Source: Prorocentrum cordatum
Lineage: Eukaryota; Sar; Dinophyceae; Prorocentrales; Prorocentraceae
Direction: 5' to 3'
DNA: 64,000 nt
NCBI GenBank assembly: GCA_963575745.1
Contig: CAUYUJ010002724.1
Span: 17,501 to 81,500, forward strand
How positions within the stretch are numbered: position 1 is the stretch's first letter; each line of letters starts with the position of its first letter. The notes beneath the pieces were generated by a model. The model was not told where the DNA came from and searched no databases. It was given only the letters and a program-made list of their open reading frames with translations. Of the stretch, positions 43,616-55,410 are shown piece after piece. A program made the translations under genes and the position numbers.

Positions 43616-44767
43616 GGCGGCCCGTGGGCAGGGGACTTCGTAGTTTCCCTCCAGCCCCGCCCATGGTTTGTGTTCCGGCGCCACCCCCTCGTGGTATTCC
43701 GTCGGGGCTTCGGTATGGGACCCAGGACGCCCTTTGGTGCGTGGCCTCGCGTTCATCGTGGTCGACGTCGCGCTCTTTTGGTGGTCTGCCAGCGGGATTT
43801 CCCGATGGCACGCCGTAGCCCGTGGCCTCTGCACTCGCGCGCCCCGCGTTCCCCCCTTCGTGGCCCCTGGTAATTTGCCCTGATCGCGCTCGATTGCAAG
43901 TGTCCTGTGGCATCGCGTTGCCACGCGGTCTCCAAGAGCCTCTACTCAGTTTTTTAGAGTGCGTGGCTGGCCATGAAGAAGTTCCCAGGAGGGTGTAACC
44001 TTCGGGGTCCCAGCAGAGCATACGCGAGCCATCATCCGGCTATGAATGCTACACCCAGTTGCGCTGCCGCGCACATCCACCATCGCGTATCCCCAGTAGT
44101 GGTACTAGGGGGTCGGGGCCTGGAGCCTGGAGGCCTGGGGATGAGGTTATGGAAGCCAGCACGGTGAGCTTCGCTCTTGGCTTTATCAGTAATGCAGGGA
44201 CTGGGAGCAACGAGGGGATGCATGATAGCATGGATGCGGTGTGTGCGTGTGTGTTGTCCGACCGCTGTTGTCCAAGCGGCAAAGGTTTGCAAGAACGTAT
44301 TAGAAGCCCCGACGCAGCAGCCGCGGCAAAGCGCGGTGATGCTGCTTAGGATACCAGTGTCTGGGTTGCTGCTGCTCATCTGGTGTCCACTGAACTCCGC
44401 CACCACGCCTCCGACTCTGTCTCTTGCCGGTGCCGCGCATTGAACTCGAAGGATCCCGCTTTGTGTTCATGGACCGTGGAATTTCCGTTCTTCCATTGTC
44501 ACTCTTCGCCATCGTCAGTCCCAAAAACAAAGTCGTTTACATCCACGAGCAATTTGAGAAGGTCAGACCGTTTTTGAGCTGCATCATGGGCCGATTTTTC
44601 AATGCGGCCGAACTTACACTGGACGTCAACCTGGGTCAGAAGGTCTCTTTTCGGAGTTGCCTCATGAATCTTTGCGCCAGAACGATCGCTTTTGTACTCG
44701 GGAGCCTGCATATCGCAGCGGTCGCCGCATCAATGCGCAAAGGGGGGATGATGAGGTCTATTTTCAG
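43616..44767. other. unique spacer, no gene supported
   Basis: GC-rich with short overlapping frames. Nothing recognisable. Confidence 0.35.
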
Positions 44768-45150
44768 GAAAGAAATTATCACACAGACACAGTTAATCGT
44801 CGACTCCCAGGAACATATGCAAACAGATGGGAAGTGGGGCGGAAGACAAAAACCCAACAAACATGGGAAACTATGGGGAATATGTTTACTTGTGTGTATC
44901 TATTTGTGTGTCCTGGGGCCCCTTCATATTTGCCCCTGATTCTGGTCGTCCGGATGAGGTCTTCCAGGAGGGCGCCCAGAGGCTCCCCAGATAGCCCCAA
45001 GTGGGCCCTGTGAGGCCTCCGAGAGGGCCCCAAGAGAGCCCCACGGCAAGCTCCAGAAAGGCCGAAGGCCTCCAGTGTGCCTCGAGACGGTTCAAAATGG
45101 CCCCAGGACGGCCTGAGAGGGCATCAAGAGAGCCCCACATGGCTCCTGGG
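44768..45150. repeat. ~170-bp repeat copy 2 followed by a reverse-orientation 21-bp repeat segment
   Basis: 44768-44940 is the second copy of 43443-43615. From about 44980, GGCCTCCGAGAGGGCCCCAA and AGAGAGCCCCA are the reverse complement of the CTTGG/GGCC repeat family. Confidence 0.7.
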
Positions 45151-45289
45151 GAGGCAACACACACCGATTTCGCGAATGTTTTTCCCAGCCGTCCTGTGGT
45201 GTTGGTTCCTCGTTTTGAAGAAACAGCGCCCCGCGTCCCCTCACCTCACCTCCCGCCCTCCTCCCCCTCCTCCCTCCTCCCTCCTCCTG

Positions 45290-45645
45290 TTTTGGCACAC
45301 CACTCACACGGTTCGTGGCCTCATAGGGAGCTCCACCGAAGGCCACAGCGGGAGCGTCCGCATGGCACCGCCGCCCCATTTTGGCACACCCCTCACACGC
45401 TTCGTGGCCCCAAAGGGAACTCCACCGAAGGCCCCAGCGGAAGCGTCCGCATGGCACCGCCGCCCCATTTTGGCACACCCCTCACACGGGTCGTGGCCAC
45501 ATAAGGAGCTCCACCGAAGGCCCCAGCGGGAGCGTCCGCATGGCACCGCCGCTCCACTTTGGCACACGCCTCAGACGGTTCGTGGCCCCAGAGGGAGCTC
45601 CGCCGAAGGCCCCAGCGGGAGCGTCCGCATGGCCTGGTCCATAGG
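45290..45645 (-). repeat. ~89-bp minisatellite, four copies, minus orientation
   Basis: Units start TTTTGGCACACC at about 45290, 45379, 45468 and 45557. The reverse complement of each unit contains CTGGGGCCTTCGGTGGAGCT then GGCCACGAA, matching the 77-bp repeat at 46405-46760. Confidence 0.9.
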
Positions 45646-45654
45646 GAGCTCCGC

Positions 45655-46005
45655 CGAATGGGATCTGTATCTGGATCCCATACAGGCCGTACGGGATCTG
45701 TATCGGATCCCATGCAGGCCGTGTGGGGTTTGTGTGGGATCCCGTACAGGCCGTATGGGGTTGGCATCGGGTCCCGTGCAGGCCGTTTGGGATTTGTGTG
45801 GGATCCCACAGAGGGTCTGTGGGATCTGTATCGGATCCCATACAGGCCGTATCGGACCTGTATAGGATCCGATACGGTCCGTATGGGATTTGTATAGGAG
45901 CCCATACAGTCCGTATGGGATCTGTACAGGACCCCATACAGTCCAGATGGGATCTCTATAGGATCCCATCAAGTCCGTATGGGACTTGTATGGGATTCAG
46001 TACAG
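45655..46005. repeat. ~33-bp self-complementary minisatellite
   Basis: About 10 units of the type GGGATCTGTATCGGATCCCA then TACAGGCCGTAT. Adjacent parts GATCCCATAC and GTATGGGATC are complementary around AGGCC, so many units can form small hairpins. Confidence 0.85.
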
Positions 46006-46235
46006 CTTTCAGGGGAGGAGGAGCCTCAGGGATCCTTGGTCCCACAGAGACCCAGAGGATCCATGAGGCACCCTTACAGTTTCTCCCAGATTTTTTATAA
46101 TATTTTTCAAATTCTGAGGTTAGTGTTGGTGTTGGTGTGGGGTGGGTGGGTGGTCCGCACGGGGTCTCAGGTCCGGCCTCTTCAACTGTGGTGGAGTCCG
46201 GACCACGAACCTGGGGTGATGGGGTCCGGCCTCTT

Positions 46236-46237
<2 letters not shown>

Positions 46238-46296
<59 letters not shown>

Positions 46297-46297
46297 G
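46238..46297. repeat. TTG trinucleotide microsatellite
   Basis: About 20 perfect units. Confidence 0.98.
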
Positions 46298-46329
46298 GAC
46301 ACGTGCGCTGGCGGCCCGTCCCCCCCCCA

Positions 46330-46380
46330 CACCAACACCGACACCCTACCTGGGGGTCTGTCGGGGTGTCGGTGTTGGTG
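46330..46380. repeat. perfect 17-bp inverted repeat
   Basis: CACCAACACCGACACCC (46330-46346) and its exact reverse complement (46364-46380) around a 17-nt spacer. Confidence 0.9.
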
Positions 46381-46404
46381 CGAGCAGGCCCTTTGAGGGC
46401 CTTC

Positions 46405-46760
46405 TGTGGGGCCACGAAGCGCTGCACTCGGGAGCTTCCCATGGGGCCACGAAGCGCTGCACTGGGTGGGGGAGACGCATGTGGTCACCCCCACTGGGGC
46501 CTCTGGTGGAGCTCCGTATGGGGCCACGAAGCGCCGTGCTGAGTGGGGGAGACGCATGTGGACACCGCCACTGGGGAGCTCCCTAGTGGGCCACGAAGCG
46601 CCGTGCTGAGTGGGGGAGACGCATGTGGACACCGCCAATGGGGCCTTCTGTGGAGCTCCCTATGGGGCCACGAATCGCTGTGCTGGGTGGGGAAGACGCA
46701 TGTGGACACCGCCACTGGGGCCTTGGGTGGACCTCCCTATGTGGCCACGAAATGATGCTG
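46405..46760 (+). repeat. ~77-bp minisatellite, about five copies, plus orientation
   Basis: Landmarks GGGGCCACGAAGCGC, GGGGGAGACGCATGTGG, ACCGCCACTGGGGCC and TGGAGCTCC, spaced ~66-77 bp (46411, 46445, 46523, 46588, 46664, 46741). Confidence 0.9.
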
Positions 46761-46932
46761 CTGATGATGACGACGACGATGATGCTGCTGATGATGATGA
46801 AGATGCTGATTGCGATGATGATGCAGATGCTGATGCTGATGCTGATGCTGATGCTGATGCTGATGATGCTGATGATGCTGATGATGCTGATGATGTTGAT
46901 GATGATGATGGTGATGGTGTTGATGATACTGG

Positions 46933-46991
<59 letters not shown>

Positions 46992-47158
46992 ATGCTGATG
47001 GTGGTGATGCGGATGCTGCTGGTGACGATGATGATGCTGATGCTGATGCTGCTGATGATAATGGTGTTGGTGGTGCTGGTGATGGTGATGTTGATGATGA
47101 AGATGAAGATGTCGATGATGATTCCGATGATGATGAGGATGATGATGACGATGATGAT

Positions 47159-47195
<37 letters not shown>

Positions 47196-47222
47196 ATGGT
47201 GATGGTGGTGATGTTGATAATG
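46752..47222. repeat. GAT/GCT trinucleotide tract
   Basis: A 470-bp imperfect GAT, GCT and GGT block. The 233- and 274-codon plus frames and the minus frames are repeat translations. Confidence 0.95.
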
Positions 47223-48010
47223 ACGACGACGAGGACATGCGGCGGGCAGAGGCAGGGATGGGAGGAGGGAGGTGGGCGAGGAGGAGGAGCGGGAGGAGGA
47301 AGACAGGAAGGAAGGACGGCGTGAGTGACGCGGGGGGCTGTGTCTTCAAAACGAAGACCCGACAACAGCTTGGTTGGGAATATTCATCTCCGCCGTTGCA
47401 GCCACAGATACATTGCATACCCTCCGTTCATTGAAGCCTCTCATTTAAGGGCACTCCAGAAGTGAATGCTCTGTCTTGACAAATTTCCGACCCCAGTCTC
47501 AAAGTGCCAATGACTCTCCCGCCGCGCAGCGTAGTCACAGAGGATCGCGCCTTGACGGAGCTCTGATCGCACCTATGGTTTATGTTGACGGCGTTTTGTG
47601 ATCATTGTATTCTCACGGACCCTTAAGGTCTTGGCCAGGACCGCGGCTGACGAGGACGTTCGTGATCCGTGTGGCCCGGGAGAAAGCGCGAAATCGTGTG
47701 AAACACAATAAGCATGTCCACGGTCAGAAACATAGTTGCGTTGCATATCCTGAAGCCCTATAACACATGGTATTCAAGAAGTGAGTGCCCTGTCTCGACG
47801 AAGCGATGACCCCACGCGAAGTCGAGACACCCCGCAGTAAGGAATCTTTTGTAGGAATTTCCCAGTAGGTTTTTTTTGCAGGTGCTCCCAGTTAGGAAGC
47901 CTTTGTGGTGAGTTCCCAGTGGGGAATCCTTTGTGGGCATCCCCAGTAAAGAATCCTTGAGTAAAGGATCCAGCGTAGGGAATCCTCAGTGAAGACTTCG
48001 GAGTGAGGGA
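47223..48010. repeat. two-copy ~335-bp repeat and ~28-bp CCCAGTAGGGAATCC minisatellite
   Basis: A segment with GAAGCC, CAAGAAGTGAGTGCCCTGTC and TCGACGAA at 47750-47815 matches 47425-47480. From 47830 to about 48000, units such as CCCAGTGGGGAATCCTTTGT recur every 27-30 bp. The rest is unique without a gene. Confidence 0.6.
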
Positions 48011-48289
48011 ACCTGAGGAAACAATCCGTCAGGAATCTCCAGCATCCATGGTGCGACACATTGCCCAGCAGAACCTCGCTTCGCCCGCGCGGACACGCGT
48101 CAACGTTTGCAAACTCGGAAATATACCCTGAGGCTTCGTTCTTCATATGGATTCGGAGGCACTGTCGGTGTCAGTGTCGGTGTCGGGGGGGGGGGCGCGG
48201 GTCCACGGGCCGTCAGTGCAGGGGTTCGCCCTATGGGGGAAAACCTGAGTAGGCGTACCGTGGGCCGGGCCCGCAGTTTGAGTGTTGAC
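48011..48289. other. unique spacer, no feature seen
   Basis: Contains a GTCGGTGTCAGTGTCGGTGT micro-repeat near 48165. No gene is supported. Confidence 0.4.
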
Positions 48290-48695
48290 ATTATGGTTGC
48301 TGTTGCTGTTGCTGTTGCTGTAATTGTTGTTGTTATTGTAGTTGTTGTTGTGATTGTTGTTGTTGTCGTTGTTCTTGTTTTTGTTGTAGTCGATGTTGTT
48401 GCTGCTGTTGTCGTTGTTGTTGTTGATATTGTTGCTGTTGTGGTTGCTGTTCTTGTTATTGTTGTTGTTCGACGTTGTTGATGTTGTTGTTGCTGCTGTT
48501 GCTGTTATGGTTATGGTTGTTGTTATTTGATGTTGTTGTTGTTCTTGTTGTTGTTAGTGTTGTTGTTGGTGGTGTTGTTGTGGTTGTTGTTGTGTTGTTG
48601 CTGTTGTGGTTGTTGTGGTTGTTATTGTTGTTGTAGTTGTTGTGGTTGCTGCTGTTGGTGTGATCGTTGTTGTTGCTGTTGTTTTTGTTAGTATG

Positions 48696-48784
<89 letters not shown>

Positions 48785-48830
48785 GTTTTTTTGTTGTTGT
48801 TTTGTGTTGTTGAACATTATTTATTCTAAA
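48290..48830. repeat. GTT/GCT trinucleotide tract
   Basis: A 540-bp imperfect GTT block with GCT interruptions and a GTTGCT hexamer run near 48700-48740. Confidence 0.95.
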
Positions 48831-48839
48831 GAATAATTA

Positions 48840-49735
48840 TTGTTGGGCCCCCTGGTGCGCGCCCCCCCTGCGCCGCCTAGGCCGCAGCTACATTTTCATC
48901 ATTTTCGTGAGGAAGCCTCAGAAAAGAGGGTGTGTACAGGATCCGGTTGTTTTGTTGTAATCCGCTTTCCCTTGCAAAAAACAATAGAAAATGACATTTC
49001 TTGTTCTAATATAATCAAATTTCAAGAATCCCTTGCAAAAAATAAGGTAAAGTGGACATTCGCGCGCGCAAGACGAAATCCTTCCAAAACCTTAGTGTTC
49101 GCAGCGATTTTAACATAAAAACATCAAAAAACCAATGGTTTTTCAACAAAAAAATGTCAAAATCTCATCCCGCGCGCTCTTGCGGATTCGTAGGAAACCC
49201 AACACTTTTTAAACATTTCTGTCAAACGGGCTTTTGCGAGCAACTTTTTCGAACTTCTGCGACAACGGTTGCGCACCTGCCAGGGCCATCATCCCTGTCA
49301 AATAATACCATGCGGGACACATTCGTTTTTTCTTCGCGCGCGCACGCCGTCGTCGTCGGCCGCGGGGCCCTGAATAGTAGCCACGGTCGTCCGCATGCCA
49401 CGAAGTGAAGTGTCCGAACGTCATAGGGCGGGAAGCTGGGTGTGGGTGGTGGCGAAGAGTCGTTTGGAAATTTGGTAGAGCTTGAACCGGCCCCCCCACA
49501 AAGTGGGGGTATTGCCCGCCTCCTATGAAAACCCGGGCACTGGTGAGAACGGAGTGTCCCCACGTGCTAGTAATTGTGGTTGTTGTCGTTGATGTTGTTA
49601 TTTAATCGCTTCGCTCATTCCGCCGGCCCATAATGTCGCACCGTGGTCGCCTGTCCGAGTGGTCGTTTGCAGTGTGGAGCTGCGGCGTCGGGAGCCGAAC
49701 GCGGGGGAGGAGGACCACCCCGACCCGCGTTTCCC
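48840..49735. other. AT-richer unique stretch, no gene supported
   Basis: 48950-49200 is AT-rich, with several CCTTGCAAAAAA-like boxes (48971, 49031). No motif-bearing frame is seen on either strand. Confidence 0.4.
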
Positions 49736-49739
49736 AAGT

Positions 49740-51350
49740 CGCGTCTGGCTGGAGTCTTGGAGGCGTCCTGGGGGCCTCCTGAGGGTTTTTTGGAGGCCTC
49801 CAGAGGGCCTTTTGGAGGCCTCTTGAGGCCTCTTGAGGGCCTCTTGGGGGCCTCTTGGGGCCTTTGGGGGCGTCTTCTTGGGGCCTCCCGGGGGCCCTCT
49901 AAGGGCCGAGAGCTCGAAATTCTGTTTCGTGAACCCCCTCTTGGGGCGTTCTTGAAGCGTTCTTGGGGCCCTCTTGGGCCGTCTTGGAGGCCTCTTGGGC
50001 CGTCTTGGAGCCGCCTTGGGCCATCTTGGAGCCCTCTTGGGGCCTCTTGGGCCCTCTTGGGGCGATCTTGGAGGCCTCTTGAGCCGTTTAGGGGCGTCGG
50101 GGAACCGAAAAGGTTGAAACGCCCAAATCTGTCCAAAGCCTATGGAAAAGCATTGTTTGTTTGCCTCTTGGGGCCCTCTTGGGAATGCACTAGGAGACCC
50201 CCTGGGGATCTTGGAGGCTTCTTGGGTCATCTTGGAGACGTCTTGGGCCGTCTGGAGGCAATCTTGGGCGTCGTGGAACGATATTCGGGCGTCTCGGACC
50301 TCTCTTGGACCGTGTTGGGGGCGTTCTTGGGGCCCTCTTGGGCCGTCCTGGAGGCCTCTGGGGCCGTCTTGGAGCCGTCTTGGGCCGTCTTGGGGCCCTC
50401 TTGGGGCGATATTGGAGGCCTCTTGAGCCGTTTAGGGCCGTCGGGGAACCGAAAAGGTTAAAACGCCCAAATCTGTCCAAAACCATGGGAAAAACACAGT
50501 TTTTTGCCTCTTGGGGCCCTCTTGGGAGTTCTCTTGGAGGCCTCTTGGGGCATCTTGGAGGCTTCTTGGGCCATCTTGGAGACGTCTAGGGCCGTCCGGA
50601 GGCCATCTTGGGCGTCGTGGAGCGATTTTCGGGCGTCTCGGACCTCTCTTGGACCGTGTTGGGGGCGTTCTTGGGGCCCTGTCGGGCCGTCTTGGAGGCC
50701 TCTGGGGGCGTCTTGGAGCCGTCTTGGGCCGTCTTGGGGCCCTTTTGAGGGCCTCTTGGGCTCTCTTGGGGGCCTCCTGAGGGTTTTTTGGAGGCCTCCA
50801 GAGGGCCTTTTGGAGGCCTCTTGAGGCCTCTTGAGGGCCTCTTGGGGGCCTCTTGGGGCCTTTGGGGGCGTCTTGGGGCCTCCTGGGGGCCTCTAAGGGC
50901 CGAGAGCTCGAAATTCTGTTTCGTGAACCCCCTCTTGGGGCGTTCTTGAAGCGTTCTTGGGGCCCTCTTGGGCCGTCTTGGAGGCCTCTTGGGCCGTCTT
51001 GGAGCCGTCTTGGGCCATCTTGGAGCCCTCTTGGGGGCCTCTTGGGCCCTCTTGGGGCGATCTTGGAGGCCTCTTGAGCCGTTTAGGGGCGTCGGGGAAC
51101 CGAAAAGGTTGAAACGCCCAAATCTGTCCAAGCCTATGGAAAAGCATTGTTTGTTTGCCTCTTGGGGCCCTCTTGGGAGTGCTCCTGGAGGCCTCTTGGG
51201 GCATCTTGGAGGCTTGTTGGGTCATCTTGGAGACCTCTTGGGCCGTCTGGAGGCCATCTTGGGCGCCGTGGAGCGATCTTCGGGCGTCTCGGACCTCTCT
51301 TGGATTGTCCTCGGGGCTCCTCTCGGGGTACTTTTGATCCAGGGACCCCC
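49740..51350 (+). repeat. 21-bp CTTGG/GGCC repeat, copy 2, with higher-order duplications
   Basis: 49786-50165 and 50766-51155 are nearly identical. A marker GGGAACCGAAAAGGTT occurs near 50098, 50443 and 51090, and AGCTCGAAATTCTGTTTCGT near 49908 and 50907. Minus frames of 181-210 codons follow the unit length (21 bp = 7 codons) and are conserved only as repeat. Confidence 0.9.
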
Positions 51351-52389
51351 AGGGGCCGCCCCGCGCGCGCGAACCAGAAATACTGTTTACCAGTTACCGG
51401 AGATCTTAGCACGCCTCTGGCCCGTTGGGCCGGCGAATTGATGATGGTGATGATGATGAGGTGGAGGAGGAGAAGGGTACCGCTGGAGGAGCTGGCGCGA
51501 GCGAGCGCAGCGCACGGCCTCGAGGTGCCCCCGCCTGCTATCTCCTGTTTCTTTCTCTTGCGAGTGGTCTGCAGTTTCGCGATGCGGGCGCGGGGATCCC
51601 TGCAAACCGAAGGGGGCGACGGCAGGGAGGGATGGCATTTGTTTGTCGGGAGGGACTGGGGACGGATGGAAAGGAGGGATCGGGGGAGAGGGATGGAAGG
51701 AAGTTGGAATGCGGGCTGGGGGGCGGATGGCAGCGGCGACGGAGAACAGGGCAGAACATGGAAATGGACAGAGATAAGAGGCAGGCACCCGTTCGCTCTC
51801 GGGAGCCCTGGCGTTGAACGATTTTTACGTCACCGGGAGTTCTCGAGAGCCTTGGCAGTAACATTGCTTTTTGCGACATCGACTCGCCTAAAACCAGTTG
51901 TCCGTCCTCAGGCGGTCTGGGGAGCCTTGGGGTCAAAGCTGAGTCCGTCACTGGCTCGTCGGGGGGTCCTCCTGGGCCGTCTTGGTCCCCCTCTTGAGCT
52001 CCTCTTGGGAGCCCTTTTGCCCATCTCGCGGGTATTTGGGCGTGAGGCCCTCGTGGGGGCCAGTGTGGCCGTTTTCCAGGACCTACTGGCCCGTCTTGGG
52101 GCCCTCCTGGGGCCGTCTTGGGCTTTCTTCGGCCCTCTCGGGACCTTTCTTCTCCACCGACATGTGCCTCCGCGACGCTCGCGCCCCCTCCCGTGTTCTG
52201 TCGACCAGGACCCTGGCTCTCTAGTGGGCCCCTCGTGGCCCGACTACAGCGATGACTCCTGCGTGGGAGGTCCTCACAGTTTCGGCCCCCTGACGACCCT
52301 TGACCTCCAGAATTCTCGCGACACTTGACGACTCTTCTGGATAAGCTGCACATCTGAAACACATGTGGCGGAGTGTTTAAATGATTAGG
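51351..52389. repeat. mostly unique stretch with a diverged CTTGG/GGCC segment
   Basis: 51950-52180 contains diverged units (GGGCCGTCTTGG, GGGGCCCTCCTGGGGCC). Elsewhere overlapping frames on both strands (up to 393 aa at 51147-52328) run through the repeat and carry no family motif. Confidence 0.45.
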
Positions 52390-52784
52390 CCCTTTGGTCG
52401 TCCTCCCTCCCACCTCCATCTTCCTTCCTCTTCCATCCCTCCCTCCCCCCTCGCTCCCTCCGTTCCCTCGTGCTCCTCCTCCTTCTGCTCTTTCAACTCC
52501 TCTTCCTCGCCATCTACATCGTCCTTTCTTTTCCTCTCGGATGCCAGAAATATTTGGGGTGTGTCGAAGTTGGGCTTTGCTTTCGGGCTTGTCGCAAGCT
52601 GGGATATGTGTCAGTTATTGACGGGATTTGTTAGTTTGTTTAATACTTTGTTGGTTTTTGCTTCCTCACTTTACGTTTGAATCATTCCCACTCCCGTTCC
52701 CATTCTTCAACCCTCCTCCCTCTCCTGCCTCCCTCGCTCCCCTCCTTCCTCTCTCCCTCCTCCCTCTTCCATCTTCTATGGGAT
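52390..52784. other. pyrimidine-rich stretch
   Basis: CTCC/TTCC-rich on plus, for example 52425-52530 and 52700-52770, with a unique segment between. No gene is supported. Confidence 0.6.
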
Positions 52785-53552
52785 GTGGCGTATATGCACA
52801 TACACGTGTATATGTATATGTGTGTGTATTGTATTTGTATATGTATGTTCATACTTATATCTATATGTATGTGTTTGTGTACATGTGTACATATACATAT
52901 ATATATATATATATATACATGTACATGTGTATGTATATGTATACGTATATGTATTTGTGAATGCATATGCATATGTATTCGTATGTGTGTATATGTTGCG
53001 ACTTCGTAGCTGTACATGTAAGCGTGTAGTATTATGCAAACGTATACGTACAAGCATTTGTATTTGATTATGTACATGTATACGTATATTGTATACATGT
53101 TTGCACACATGCATATGTATAGGCGCATGTATACGTATTTGTACATGTACGTGCGTTTGTGTATGTATATGCACATATGTTTGTGCATGTATATGTATAT
53201 GTCTATGTATATGTATATGGGTATGTATAGGTATATGTAGTTGCAAACGTACATGCACATGCACATGTAGATGTGCATGCGCATGTATACTTACAGGTGT
53301 ACGTATACGTATACGTACATATAGTATATGCATAGGTGTATGTATGTGTATAGCACTATTTATATATACATGTGTATATATATTTTTTTATATATATACG
53401 TATGTGTATCATCATTTGTAGATGTATGTACATACACATATACATACATACATATATATACATATCCATATGTATATCTACACGTCTAGTTATATATATG
53501 CTGTATATATATACACATATATATATGTATATATATAGATATATCCATCTGT
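52785..53552 (+). repeat. GTATGTATAC-type alternating tract, plus orientation
   Basis: The same sequence class as 38690-39610: TATATG, TACGTA and CATGTA hexamers over 0.77 kb. Frames reading Y/I/C/V/M are repeat. Confidence 0.9.
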
Positions 53553-53559
53553 ATCATGG

Positions 53560-54135
53560 CCTTCGGCCCCTCCTGTCACCGTGCCTGGGTTGTGGGTATG
53601 AAGCCTATTGGATGTTCGCTGGGATCTCGTGGGGGCCTCTTGTGGCCTCTCCTAGGTCTCCTGGAGGTCTCTTGGGGCCTCTTGATGGCCTCTTGGGGGC
53701 CTCGGATTTTCGGTTCGTGTTCCCTCTCTTGGGCCCCTTACGGGGCCGTCTTGGGGCCCTCTTGGGCTGTCTTGGGCACCTCTTGGGCCGTCTTGGGGCG
53801 CTCTTCGGCCCTCTGGGGGACCTCTTGGAGGCGTCTGGGGCCGTTTTGTTGTGGTCTTGGGGACCTCTTGGGCCGTCTTGGAGGCCCTCTTGGGCGGTCT
53901 CTTGGACCGTCTTGGAGGCCCGTCAGTGGTCTTTGCCTCTTGAGGCCCTCCAGGGAAGCTTCTTGGAGGGCTCTTCGGGCGTCTTGGAGGCCTCTTGGGC
54001 CGTCCTGAGGCTATCTTGGGCGTCTTGGGCCGATCGTTCGGTAACTCCTGGCCCTCTTGGACCGTCTGTGGAGCCTCTTGGGGACCTCCCGGCCCATCTT
54101 GGGACCGTCTTGGGCCCGACAAATTCATGCGACAA
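53560..54135 (+). repeat. 21-bp CTTGG/GGCC repeat, copy 3
   Basis: GGGCCGTCTTGGAGGCC units, with the marker GGATTTTCGGTTCGTGTTCC (53703) corresponding to AATTCTCGGTTCC in copy 1. Placed exactly between two alternating tracts of opposite orientation. Confidence 0.85.
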
Positions 54136-54289
54136 GATTTCCCAGAGCCCAGGGGGCACGTGGGATGCTCCGAGAGATTTCGGAATTCGGTGTCTGGGTC
54201 CTTCGAAGATTCAACAAAAGTGAGGATTGAGGCTTAGAGGATTAGGCAAAGGACCTGAGGACACGCCCACTCCGTGCCCAGAGGCACGG

Positions 54290-54995
54290 TGGCATATACA
54301 TAAACATTTACATTTACATCTACATTCACATATACATACACATATACATATACATACACATATACATATACATATATATATATATATACACATATATATA
54401 TACATACATAAATGTACATATCCATATACATACACATATACACATACATATGCATACACATGTACGTGTACATGTACATATAATACATATACATTTACAT
54501 ATACATATACATATAACTACACATTGACATGTACAACACATATACACATAAAAGAACATATACATATATACATATACTTGTGCACACACATACATATACG
54601 TATACATATCCATATACATATACAAATACATTTGCATATACATATACACATACGTACACACATATACATACACACATACGCATGCACATATACATATACG
54701 TATACGTGTATACTCGCATATACATACACATATACATATGCAAACACACATACACATACATTTAAGTACTCCTGTACATAGCAGCTACATCTACACATAC
54801 GTATACATATACATACACATCGACACACATTTATACATATACATATACATATAAATACACATGATTATACACATATACATATACATATACATGTACACAT
54901 GCATATTCATATTCGTATACATATGCATATACATACTCATATACATATACGTATACACATACACATACATATACATCTACCTATGCATATACAGC

Positions 54996-55028
<33 letters not shown>

Positions 55029-55410
55029 GTATACATCTACATATACATATACATTTATATACATATATACGTATGTGTATATATACATATACATATGCAT
55101 ATATGTATACTATGCAAACACATATGCATACACATACACACATGTGTACACGTATACATATACATATACACACATATTTACATACACATATACAGATCCA
55201 TATACATATACGTATGCATATGCATATACATATACATATACCTATAGTTCACATATGCGTATACGTATACATGTACATAAACATTTACATACACAGGTAC
55301 ATACACATATATGTATATACATGCACGCACACACTTACATACACATATACTATACACATACAGTTGCATGTATATGTATATATACATATATGTATAGATA
55401 TAGCACTGCA
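54290..55410 (-). repeat. alternating tract in reverse orientation
   Basis: ACATATACATATAC units over 1.1 kb. It is the reverse-complement class of 52785-53552. Confidence 0.9.

Noticed and set aside
46610-47434. Asp-rich 274-aa protein
   Set aside because: A translation of the GAT/GCT microsatellite. Met-rich and Ser-rich readings in the other frames are equally long.
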